Part shown: in pieces, positions 55,011 through 64,000 of the stretch
Layout of the letters: every line of letters starts with the position of its first letter
Numbering within the stretch: the first letter of the stretch is position 1
Source: Paralithodes platypus
Lineage: Eukaryota > Arthropoda > Malacostraca > Decapoda > Lithodidae
DNA: 64,000 nucleotides
NCBI GenBank assembly: GCA_032716605.1
Contig: CM064573.1
Location: 2,145,207 to 2,209,206, forward strand
Direction: 5' to 3'
Translations under genes and position numbers: made by a program
The notes under the pieces: generated by a model
Databases searched by the model: none
What the model saw: the letters and a program-made list of their open reading frames with translations, nothing else
What the model was told of the DNA's origin: nothing

Positions 55011-55434
55011 TACACTCACGAGCATAAATACTGCAACACTAACCAAATATCGTTCGTCCCTTTGTTTCGAAAGGTTTGCTAAGCTTTTGTTTAAACTCAC
55101 AACAATGTTTTTATTTCAATCTATTGTAGTTACCGTCAAACGACTGTATTCATCTTAAAGCCGGTATCACCAAGCGCTTTTTCACTCAACATTTATCCTT
55201 AACACTGGTCTGGCAGCTTATGAGGTCAACATTTAGATTATTTCGGCTACCATCAGTCCATCAGTTTAGTTTCCGATACCAGGGCAAAATACTCAAGAAA
55301 TGTTGCCAGAAAATGTTTGATCATCGAATGTTGGCTATAAAAGCTCGTGTGATACCGGCTTTAGCATACATCTCTCAAGATGAATGAGTTGACGTCATCT
55401 GGTTGATGTTGAAGCATTTATGCTCGTGACTGTA
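55011..55434. mobile_element. family M, Tc1/mariner-like MITE enclosing family L
   Basis: TA-flanked ends: cactcacgagcataaatact on the left and agcatttatgctcgtgactg on the right. The interior is interrupted by the L element. A third end (catttatgctcctgactgta) lies at 55650. Confidence 0.65.
55157..55363. mobile_element. family L MITE, uninterrupted copy
   Basis: AAAGCCGGTATCAC and GTGATACCGGCTTT TIRs, 207 bp. This is the empty-site reference for the family I insertion at 41589. The flanks ctt / agc give no clear TSD longer than TA. Confidence 0.75.
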
Positions 55435-55564
55435 CAAATTGATCTCAAAGGGGGATCTTGAAGATGTTTTTTTTTAAGCTTGATGGAGGTCTAGGGAGAA
55501 AATAAAAAATATATAATAAATAGATAAATAGATAAGCAAATAAATACGGCCATCCCCCCCTTAA
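55435..55564 (+). mobile_element. family A, right-end fragment
   Basis: acaaattgatctcaaagggg ... taagcttgatggaggtctag ggag, ending ccatccccccTTAA. Confidence 0.7.
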
Positions 55565-55926
55565 AGCCAAGTTCTGAAGCATCTGGGCTATAGTAAAGCA
55601 TTGTATTGTCTTGTTTACGTTCGAGAATGATTCAAATGGGTGAGTCGTCATTTATGCTCCTGACTGTACCTTTTATAATGTAGGTGTTCTTAGTAAATAT
55701 AATTAATCAATCAAATAATTATCGGGTTTCTATTTATGTCTGTGATAGTTACGCCTCAAAATTAATCGTGGCTCTTCTCCCCGTTTTACATTTTCTTTTA
55801 TGCTACTCCTGCAATTTATTTATAGGGTGGACTTAGCTAAATATATATTAAATGAACAGTATTTGTAATATTGACAAATTTGTGTCTTATATACCGTAAT
55901 ATAATCATTATTAGTATTATTATTAT

Positions 55927-55962
<36 letters not shown>

Positions 55963-55964
55963 GT

Positions 55965-56000
<36 letters not shown>

Positions 56001-56057
56001 TAAGCATGTGTTTTATCACTTATTTATATATATATATTTTGTTTTTGTAATTAGGAG

Positions 56058-56104
<47 letters not shown>

Positions 56105-56219
56105 GTCCCTGTCTAGCTATTTATAGATCATTAGTTAGATAAAGTCAAAACAGAATCGCTATCTTTTATCTGAATGTACAGACTTCCAATACCAGCTATA
56201 ATATTGCTTCCCACATAGC
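55565..56219. repeat. AT-rich, (AGT)n and (CA)n
   Basis: (AGT)n with one ggt interruption at 55927-56000; (CA)n at 56060-56103. No gene. Confidence 0.85.
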
Positions 56220-56461
56220 AATTGACCACTTGCGAGTTTCAGGCTATAAGGAAGTTGGAGTTGTTTACATATTTTACATATTTTTTGATATTTAGCAGAA
56301 TTACCAGCTAAAATGCGGTTGTAGCACATTTATAAATACATACAACTAAATTCAACATACGAGTTGTCCATTAAACATGTGCTTTATTATTTTATTTCTG
56401 TTTAATACCGATGTTTACGGCACCAACTTCCTTATAGAACGAAACTCGCAAGTCGGCAATT
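56220..56461. mobile_element. family G element, uninterrupted copy
   Basis: aattgaccacttgcgagttt caggctataaggaagttgga on the left, tccttatagaacgaaactcg caagtcggcaatt on the right, 242 bp. Reference for the interrupted copies at 17811 and 42263. Confidence 0.75.
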
Positions 56462-56560
56462 GGATCACTTTCTTGCAAAATAATCTGGGATATCTTGGAA
56501 TTTATAACCGTATTTCTTCCTTTGCGGCACGGTTAGCACTATGGACTATTCTTTTAACAT

Positions 56561-57030
56561 CGTAAAAGCTTTCCCTACGACCTTTCCCGACCCAGATTAA
56601 CCCTATTAGTTTTACTCCATTAGCTTGGAGATTATAAGACGTTTCATCTCATTAGTTTGGCGATTTTATAATGCTTCAAGTGAATAAGGTGTCGATTTTT
56701 CCTGGGCGAGCGATAGCGAGCCTGCAATTTGGGAGAAACCGGCCTTTGGCCGGGAAATTTTTCTACCGAAAAATGTACACATTTAGCTTGAAGGGGGTGT
56801 CGGGGACGTTGTTTTAGTTTGAAGGGGGTTTGGAGACGCGTTTTTCCAAGTCTAGGGGGTAAACTAAAACACATTGTTCGAAAATGTCTAAAACAATAAA
56901 AACCCTCAATAACAATTAAACAAAATACCATAATAACCCCCAAGATGTTGCATCAGATAGTGTTAAGCCTTATACAGATAAACAATAAGGGTCAATCTGG
57001 GTCGGGAAAGGTCGTAGTGAAAGCGTTTAC
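56561..57030. mobile_element. family R inverted repeat enclosing A-like sequence
   Basis: Outer arms gtaaaagctttccctacgac ctttcccgacccagatt and, reversed, gtaaacgctttcactacgac ctttcccgacccagatt. Between them is a plus-oriented A core (gggcgagcgatagcgagcctg region, ggcctttggccggg) with a tail like 28905-29070. It may be an A subfamily with longer TIRs. Confidence 0.6.
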
Positions 57031-57035
57031 TATGT

Positions 57036-57275
57036 TTAACCCTTTCACGCCTATATGACGCAGAGGTTGCCAGATTAGCAATAAGAAATAGAGTTTTCTC
57101 ACTCTTATAATTACCTCTCCAAAATTATTTTTCTGCCCACAGCTACAGTAACTCAAAAACAACTACAGAGGTTGAAGTAACTAAACTAAAGGTTTATAAA
57201 TACCCCTGATGGTAACAAAGGTTTTAAAGTATCCCCAATAGGCTCAAAATCGCGTCATATGTCGGAGAGGGTTAA
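57036..57275. mobile_element. family C TTAA-flanked MITE
   Basis: TTAA at 57036-57039 and 57272-57275, with inner ends CCCTTTCACGCCTATATGAC and, reversed, CCCTCTCCGACATATGAC. A right end alone occurs at 8666-8701. Non-coding. Confidence 0.7.
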
Positions 57276-57414
57276 AGGAACGGCCCTCTATGCCACCATC
57301 AGCCAAAGTGATGGCATGGTGGGGCAGTGTTGTGACAGGACTTTATTGTATTATATTCCAACTGGAAAGGCAACCACGTCTGAGCCGTTACAATGCATGT
57401 AATGGAAAACTACG
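57276..57414. other. short unique spacer
   Basis: No feature found. Confidence 0.4.
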
Positions 57415-57836
57415 GTAAGGGGGTAGTGCTTGTTTGTTGGTCTATTTATTTATTTATTAACTATGGTTTAGTTTCCTTGTTATACCTCCACCAACATTAA
57501 TAAAACACACCCTACTGTAGACCCTCTTTCAAGACAAATTTGTACATTTTTCGGTGCCGGTTCTTTCTAAAAATTACAGGCTCGCTATCGCTCGCCAAGA
57601 AAAATAATAATACGTAAATGACACGAAAGGTCTAAGAATTGACAAAACAATGGGGTGATTGGTCTCAGAATTGACAAAACAATGGGGTGATTGGTCTCAG
57701 AATTGACAAAACAATTGGGTGATTGGTCTCAGAATCGCCAAACTAACGGAAGTTCCGAACGTCTTAAAATCTCAAAACTAATATGATAAACATTAGGGAG
57801 AAAGAGGTCCAGAAAAAGTGACTGCCTCCCCCTTAA
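57415..57836 (-). mobile_element. family A copy with internal tandem repeat
   Basis: Minus landmarks (aggctcgctatcgctcgcca; cctcccccTTAA at 57833-57836). The segment aaacaatggggtgattggtc is repeated three times. The left end is gTAAGGGGGTAG. Confidence 0.78.
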
Positions 57837-57953
57837 GCCATTGTATGTATGTAGTGTATGTATGTATGTATGTACAATACATATATAATATGTTTCACAG
57901 GCCATCGATTTAGAGGTGAAGGAAGAAATTATTTTGGTTAGGCTACCTTGTTT

Positions 57954-58347
57954 TTAAGGAGAGTTTTTTTTTTAAATTTATCTTTTTTCTATCATTAGTA
58001 TTTTTTTTTTCTTTCTATTTTATATATATATTTTTCTCCCGAGACCTCCGTCAATTTTATTAAGCACCCCCAAGACGAGGGCCCTCTTTCGAGATAAATT
58101 TTTTCATTTTTCGGTAGAAAAATATTCAATCCAAAGTCTGCTTCCTCTCATAAGTTGCAGGCTTAATAACGCTCGACAAGGAAAAATCGACACCTATATA
58201 TAAATGGCACGAAAGGTCTTAAAATTGACAAATATATTGGGCGAAAGGTCTTATAACAGCCAAACTAATGGGTCAAATATCTTAAAATTTCAAAACTAAT
58301 GAGGCTATGCATGAGGGAGAATGGGGTCCAGAAAAACACCCCCTTAA
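57954..58347 (-). mobile_element. family A copy, diverged
   Basis: TTAA at 57954-57957 and 58344-58347. gagacctccgtcaattttat, ggcacgaaaggtcttaaaat and gcatgagggagaatggggtc. The hairpin is degraded (atccaaagtctgcttcc). Confidence 0.75.
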
Positions 58348-58361
58348 CCCCTGCAGCACAA

Positions 58362-58560
58362 TATAATATCACTTGAAATATATCTTACAAGCGAGTCAAA
58401 TGAAGCACAATGTCAAACAAGCTCAAATAAACTCCGAGGAAAATATTACACAATAATAATAATATCAGTTGAAATAATATAGTATCTTACAAGTGAGTCA
58501 AATGAATAACAATTTCCAACAAGCTCACATAAAGTCCGCGGAAAATACTACACAATCTCC
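58362..58560. repeat. two-copy tandem duplication of about 115 bp
   Basis: acaagcgagtcaaatga ... aaactccgaggaaaatatta cacaat, and again with small changes at 58489-58554. Confidence 0.75.
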
Positions 58561-58643
58561 AGCAAACTGTGCAACTGGCATCAGCGCCAACAGAAAACGT
58601 AAGCAAAACAACCCAACATTCAGAGAGGGGAAACTCGTGAAAA

Positions 58644-58796
58644 ATGACACCGCCTCCTCCTGCTCGCTCCCATAACCATCCCTTCAAGACGCCCGTAACA
58701 GCCCACAAGGTAGCTGAACGGAGGAGGGCTGGGAGAGAAAAGAAACGCCTTGCTCCCTTCAACACCAGATCTTTTTCCCATGAACTGGAGGACCCG
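58644..58796 (+). CDS. possible first exon
   Basis: An ATG at 58644 opens a basic, Pro-rich frame (MTPPPPARSHNHPFKTPV; AERRRAGREKKRLAPFNTRS) that reaches a consensus-like donor (cccg|ggtgagc, about 58796). GC-rich and free of repeats here. The opposite strand is also open (58487-58765), so coding strand is unsure. No family recognised. Confidence 0.2.
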
Positions 58797-58959
58797 GGTG
58801 AGCTAGAAAATAATAAAATAAAAAGTGTGACGACCCGCGCGCGAAGGAATGGTGTGGAAATGCGTGGTCTGTGTTTTGCATGCGTCCCGGTAGTTTAGTG
58901 GGGTGTTTCCAGGCCCTGCTGCTGTCCTTGGTGGTACTTGGGTCCTATTGCCGTGGAGG

Positions 58960-59575
58960 TGTGTTAGAGAGAGAAAGTGTGAGTGTGTGAGAGTGAGAGA
59001 GAGACGTGGGAGTGAGGGGAGTAAGAGTGAGAGGGAGGTGAAAGAAAATAAGCATTGGGAGAAAGAAAAGTGGGAGGGAAGTATGCAAACGACAAAATGC
59101 AAGTAAGAAAGGAGGTTAATAAGAGAGAGAGAGACAGTGAGTAAGAGTGAGTGGGCGAGAGCGAGTAAGAGAGAGAGACAGTGAGAGAAAGAAAGTTCTG
59201 AGTTCCCCCAACAGAAAGAACCAGCAGAGTGTGATGAAGTAAAGTGGAAGAATAGAATGGATCGAGCTATAGGTAGGGCAGGAAAGGAGGAGGAGAGGTG
59301 GTAAATATTCAACCCGAGAAAATAGCCTGGAAATTTGCACTATGTTTTGAAGAGGATGACAAAAAGTAAATGAAGGTGAAGAAGACGGAAAAATAGGAAA
59401 ATGTATCTATTTATATGTACAGTATATATGTCTGTATGTCTATCTATCTGTCTATATGTTTGTCTGTCTATCTATCTGTCTATCTATCTATCTGTCTATC
59501 TATCTGTCTGTCTATCTGTTTAAATATCTGTCCATCTGTTTATCTATCTATCTATCTATCTATATATCTATTCTA
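58960..59575. repeat. GA-rich tract and (TCTA/TCTG)n
   Basis: 58960-59200 gagtgagagaga-type; 59430-59575 a long tctatctatctgtcta microsatellite. Ser/Leu frames on the minus strand are artefacts. Confidence 0.85.
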
Positions 59576-59780
59576 TGTGTAAGAAGGAGGCTGTATGTAA
59601 AGCTACCTGTAATAAGTGCCCCCTCCCCCACCACCACCACCACCACCACCCCAAATTGAAAGAGTGACAGAGTCGCCAATTCAAGGTACGTTTGAGACAA
59701 ATTCTCTGAACGCACGGGGCTTCAAGCAGTGTAAGTCATATGATGAGGGAAAGATAGATTGAGGGAGAAAAAGTTCCAAA
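59575..59780 (-). mobile_element. LINE J 3' end, diverged copy with (CCA)n
   Basis: gttgaaagagtgacag-like (aattgaaagagtgacagag), acgcacggggcttcaagcag and agtgccccctccccc, interrupted by (CCA)n at 59622-59650. Extends further 5' than other copies. Confidence 0.55.
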
Positions 59781-59909
59781 ATTTACTTCTTGAGTGGAAG
59801 ACTGGCAAGGGAAAATCGGTTCACTTTTTCTTAAAGAGTTGGACAGCATATGGGGTGGGCTTGTGTTGAAATGCAGGTGCCACCTACTTTCCACAAGGGA
59901 GGTGGCATA

Positions 59910-59910
59910 C

Positions 59911-59993
<83 letters not shown>

Positions 59994-60465
59994 GTAGGAA
60001 AGAGACGGTTCAATCACCAGCACTTTGTATTTATGAGAGAAGACACACATGTTGTCTCACACACACACACACACCGTTTCTATCCCTTCCCTCCCTCCTC
60101 CCCCCCCCCTTCTCTATCCTCCCCCCCCCCCCCTCTATCCTCCCCCTTACCCACCCCCTCCCTCTCCTCTCCCTCCCTATTATCTCCTCTTCCCCTCTCT
60201 CTCTTCCCACCCACTCCCTCCTTCTCTCTCTCCTCCCCTCCCTCCTCTCCCCCCCCCCCCCCCCTTTATCCTATATCCTCTCCTCTCCTCCTCCCTCCCC
60301 TTTTTCCTCCTTCCATCTCACTCTCCTTCCCTTACCTCCTCCCTTCCTTGTTTCACCCCCTCCATCTTCCCTCCCTATTCTCTCCTCTTCCTCTATCTCC
60401 CCCCCCCCCTTACCCACTCTCCTTCCATTTCTCTACCATTTTATCTTCCTCTTTTTAAGTGAGAG
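59910..60465. repeat. (GA)n and polypyrimidine tract
   Basis: (GA)n at 59914-59990, (CA)n at 60059-60075, then CT/C runs to 60460. The 141-residue frame is a translation of the tract. Confidence 0.9.
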
Positions 60466-60583
60466 TCTCTAATTCCATGGCTTCTTTAATATAACTACTG
60501 TAACTCCATTTTTTATACAGACAGTTTAATCAGTAAGTTTTGATATTTGGTACCGTATTTTTACTCATTTTTACTCAATACAC

Positions 60584-60765
60584 TTTTGTCGACATATTTG
60601 TATGACTATTTTATCATGACACTATTGTATATATGCAATTTTGTCGACATATATTTGTATGACTATTTTATCATGACACTATTGTATATATGCAATTTTG
60701 TCGACATATATTTGTATGACTATTTTATCATGACACTATTGTATATATGCAATTTTTGTCATATT
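60584..60765. repeat. 56-bp tandem repeat, 3 copies
   Basis: Unit ttttgtcgacatatatttgt atgactattttatcatgaca...; copies start at 60584, 60639 and 60696. Confidence 0.92.
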
Positions 60766-61144
60766 TAACTTGTAAAGAATAACCATTGTGTATATGGAAA
60801 TATATTTCTGATTTTGATGCTGAACCCCAGAGTACAAAGGAGTACAAAGGAAATCAAGCAACAACAGATCTAGTGACCCTTCTAGGTTGCTTGTCCTCCA
60901 AAACACTGAGGATCAAGTGTCCAAACAGTGGTTTAGAGTGGGTAAGGGAACATTGGAAAGGGAATTACTGCCCTGGAACTAATGTCCGTGGCAGAGAGAG
61001 AGAGAGAGAGAGAGAGAGTAAGTGAGAGAGAAGAAGGAGAGGGGTGTAAAGCAAGTGGATGGGAAGGAAGGAGAGAGAGAGAGAGTATGTGTGTGATGGC
61101 TAAGTTAACTCTTGCTCGTTACTGTGATGACTAACCCATTTACC

Positions 61145-61240
<96 letters not shown>

Positions 61241-61272
61241 TCTCACTCTCACTCTCTCTCGTCTCTCCTCCC

Positions 61273-61309
<37 letters not shown>

Positions 61310-61312
61310 ACT
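60766..61312. repeat. short unique stretch, then (GA)n and long (CT)n
   Basis: 60786-60990 has a frame without repeats or domain (GNQATTDLVTLLGCLSSK). (GA)n at 60995-61018 and (CT)n at 61152-61312. Confidence 0.7.
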
Positions 61313-62688
61313 CCGAGTAATTGGAAAGATGCGAACATTCCGCCGATATACAAGAAGGGTAGGAAGGCCAAAGCGAGTAATTACAGACCATTAAGTCTAA
61401 CTTCAATTGTAGGAAAAAATCATGGAAAATAATCCTTAGAGATAAGATAGTAGATTACCTCGAATCAAACAACCTAATCAAAAATAGTCAACACGGCTTT
61501 AGATCAAATAAGTCATGCCTAACAAATTTGATTGAACATTATAACAAACTATTCACATATAACGACATGACGAAATCACTAGATATAATCTTCTTGGACT
61601 TTCAAAAAGCTTTCGACAAGGTGCCTCACCGAAAACTATTGGCTAAACTGGAGAGGATAGGTATCAGAGGTGAAATTCATTCTTGGATAAAAAATTGGCT
61701 TACAGACAGAAGACAGAGAGTGGTGATAAATGGAGTGGAATCGGAGTGGGAGCCTGTCACTAGTGGAGTTCCACAGGGTTCAGTCCTTGGACCGGTCCTG
61801 TTTCTCATTTACATTAACGATATTGATGTAGGGGTAAACAACACCATTTCCAAATTCGCCGACGATACAAAAATAGGAAATACAGTCCTGAACGAAGATG
61901 ATAGAAATGCGTTGCAATCTGATTTAAACAAGATATCAGAGTGGTCGAAAAAATGGCAGATGCCCTTCAATGTCGATAAATGTCAGGTGCTGCAGGTTGG
62001 TAGCAGAAATATGAAATATAAATACGAAATGAATGTCAAACAAATAAAAACCGCAACGGTAGTAAAAGACCTAGGGGTACTAATATCTGAAAACCTAAAA
62101 ACTTCCGACCAATGTATAGCAGCTGCAAATAAGGCAAACATAGCATTGAGCTTTATTAAACGAAAATTTACATATAAACATGAGAACGTAATAGTGCCAC
62201 TGTTCAAAAGTATGGTGAGGCCCCACCTTGAATATGGTGTGCAGTTCTGGTCACCTTATCTGATCAAGGACATTGTAAGACTCGAGTCAGTACAGCGTAG
62301 AGCGACGAAGATGATACCCTCATTAAGAAATAAATCATATGAAGAAAGACTTAAACGATTGAACCTGTTCTCATTAAAAAAGAGGAGGTTGAGGGGTCAG
62401 CTTATTGAGTGCTTTAAGATACTAAAAGGTTTCGACTCTTTGTCGATGTAAGTGCACTATTCACATTAAACAATACTAATCAAACTCGCGGAAATGGAAT
62501 GAAATTAAAAACCAAAACGGCAAACCTAGATGTCACAAAGAGTTTCTTCACCTACAGTGTGGCGACAGAGTGGAATAAACTACCAGCGAGAGTGGTGGAG
62601 AGCGACACAATAAACGCTTTCAAGGGAAGGCTTGACCTCTATCTGCAGAGGGCTGGGGTGATATGGAAAAAAAAAAAAAAAAAAAAAT
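61313..62688 (+). pseudogene. CR1-like LINE relic, reverse transcriptase to poly(A)
   Basis: Starts abruptly after (CT)n with SNWKDANIPPIYKKGRKAKA and NYRPLSLTSIVGK. After a frameshift near 61420 it runs as one 307-codon frame (61528-62451) with LDFQKAFDKVPHRKLL, SGVPQGSVLGPVLFLIYIND, the catalytic FADD at about 61852-61863, and thumb motifs (KDLGVLISENLKTS; VRPHLEYGVQFWSPY; QRRATKMIPSL). A stop/frameshift follows and the C-terminus continues in another frame (VATEWNKLPARVVESDT). A poly(A) of about 22 ends it at 62688. Endonuclease missing. RT core motifs are intact, so younger than the 23.5-25.7 kb LINE. CR1 assignment is by motif style. Confidence 0.9.
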
Positions 62689-62771
62689 TATGTATGTGTA
62701 TGTGTGTGCACTGTACAGTATGTATATATATGTATATATATACTGTATATATATACTGTATATATATACTG

Positions 62772-62806
<35 letters not shown>

Positions 62807-62872
62807 GTATGTGTGTGTGTATAATTGTGTATATATATATACCGGTATATATATATATATATATATATAGTT
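62689..62872. repeat. (TATG)n/(TA)n after LINE tail
   Basis: tatatatactgta repeats, (TATG)n at 62780-62805, (TA)n to 62870. Confidence 0.95.
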
Positions 62873-62984
62873 TGTAAGGCCAGACTGCCTAGTAAGGACC
62901 TTGAGGTCTGTGTGGTCTGTGTATCTATGTATCTATGTAGCTCTCTCTCGCGAAGAATGCACAAATTTAGCTTGATCGAGGAAG

Positions 62985-63285
62985 AGAGTAGAAGAAAGAG
63001 AGGAAGGAGGAAGGAAGAGAGGAGGAAAAGGGAAGAAGAAAGAGAAGAGGATGAAGACGAGGATATAGTATAGATAGGAAGAGGGTAGACAAGAGGAAAA
63101 TGGGGGAAAAAAGAGGAAAAGGAACAAGACAGAGAGAAGGAGGAGGAGGCTAGAGTAAAGAAAAGAGCAAGAGAGAGAGAGGAGAAAGAGGCGAAGAAAG
63201 AAGAGAGGTAGAGGAAAAGGAACAAAGAGAGGTGGAGAGGAAGAAAGCGAGGAGGCATAGGAGGGTAGAATAAAGCAAGGAAGAA
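62985..63285. repeat. polypurine tract
   Basis: gaggaagaaa-type. Minus Ser/Phe/Leu frames are artefacts. Confidence 0.88.
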
Positions 63286-64000
63286 CGTATAAGAGAGAGT
63301 GAGACTAAGCCATAACAATCTCCTAGAAGCCATTCCCTTGGACACATGGTAATACTTAACCTAACTTACCACTATCACTACTACCACTACTACTACCATT
63401 ACTACTATCACTATCACCATTACTACTACTAGAACGTATAAGAGAGAGTAAGACTAAGCCATAACAATCCCCTAGAAGCCATTCCCTTGGACACATGGTA
63501 ACACTTAACCTAACTTACCACTATCACTACTACTACTACCATTACTACTATCACTATCACCATTACTACTACTAGAACGTATAAGAGAGAGTAAGACTAA
63601 GCCATAACAATCTCCTAGAAGCCATTCCCTTGGACACATGGTAATACTTAACCTAACTTACCACTACTACTACTACCACTACTATCACTGCTACTATTAC
63701 TACTACTATCACTGCTGCCACCACTATCACTACTACTATCACTGCTACTACTACTACTATCACTGTGACTACTACTACTATCACTACTATAATTATCACC
63801 ATTACTACTACTAGAGTGTATAAGAGAGAGTAAGATTAAGCCATAACAATCTCCTAGAAGCCATTCCCTTGGACACATGGTAATACTTAACCTAACTTAC
63901 CACCACTATCACTACTGCTATTACTGCTACTATTACTATCACTACTACTACTAATACTACCACTACTACTACCCGTACTACTATCACTATCACCATTACT
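63283..64000. repeat. tandem repeat of about 143 bp with variable (ACT)n, reaching window edge
   Basis: A constant part (gtataagagagagtaagact aagccataacaat; agaagccattcccttggaca catggtaa; cttaacctaacttacca) starts at about 63288, 63434, 63577 and 63816. It alternates with (ACT/ATC)n of very variable length. The fourth unit is cut by the window end. Confidence 0.9.

Noticed and set aside
58875..58960. tRNA-like start (cccggtagtttagtgg)
   Set aside because: A-box-like only; no acceptable B box at the expected distance.
62620..63345. 241-codon minus frame
   Set aside because: Mixture of LINE tail, (TA)n/(TATG)n and polypurine tract.

Overview
This 64 kb window looks like eukaryotic nuclear intergenic DNA, most likely from an arthropod and probably a decapod crustacean. 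The reasons are the density of long simple repeats ((GA)n, (CA)n, (TA)n, (AGT)n), arthropod-type telomeric pentamers (TTAGG/AACCT) scattered through 9.5-14.6 kb, CR1/jockey-like LINE relics, tRNA-derived SINEs and many small inverted-repeat elements. The species is inference. No bacterial gene, rRNA, functional tRNA or CRISPR array was seen. One 100-base assembly gap lies at 51501-51600.

No complete host gene is visible. The protein-coding content is: (i) a possible host exon running off the left edge on the minus strand (1-361); (ii) three possible small exons at 19.4-20.5 kb in one of the least repetitive stretches; (iii) a possible first exon at 58.64-58.80 kb; (iv) two 5'-truncated, frameshifted LINE reverse transcriptases (23.5-25.7 kb minus, 61.3-62.7 kb plus) and several LINE 3' tails. 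Almost all other open frames are translations of microsatellites or of transposons.

The main content is a layered population of non-autonomous transposons, which I lettered by reading copies against each other. Family A (about 330-430 bp, TTAA at both ends, GGGG/CCCC termini, about 20 copies or fragments) has a hairpin core with the motif gcgagcgatagcgagcc and an accggcc/ggccggg stem; one copy (37513-37894) is an almost complete palindrome. Families B, C, D and E have TTAA followed by termini beginning CCC or similar, as in piggyBac-type MITEs. Family G is an inverted repeat with CAATTGACCACTTGCGAG ends. Families L, M, N and O have TIRs, and M, N and O have TA-flanked ends like Tc1/mariner elements. 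T is a tRNA-derived SINE, I is a short retroposon with an (AAC)n tail, and J is a LINE 3' end. Several insertions are dated against each other by nesting: A inside B, A inside G, D inside a G-associated 71-bp tandem repeat, I inside L, L inside M, and T inside A.

Layout: 0-3.5 kb edge exon and repeat fragments; 3.5-9.2 kb two inverted family E copies around a 2.1-2.5 kb duplicated composite unit; 9.5-14.7 kb telomere-pentamer-rich inverted repeats; 15-19.2 kb hAT-like, G, A, D and B elements; 19.2-21.3 kb candidate exons; 21.6-25.8 kb a 1.1 kb foldback element and a LINE; 25.8-32 kb simple repeats and a 19-bp satellite; 32-44 kb dense family A territory; 44-54 kb polypurine/polypyrimidine tracts, minisatellites and the gap; 54-58.4 kb nested MITEs; 58.4-64 kb microsatellites, the second LINE and a 140-bp-plus tandem repeat that runs off the right edge.
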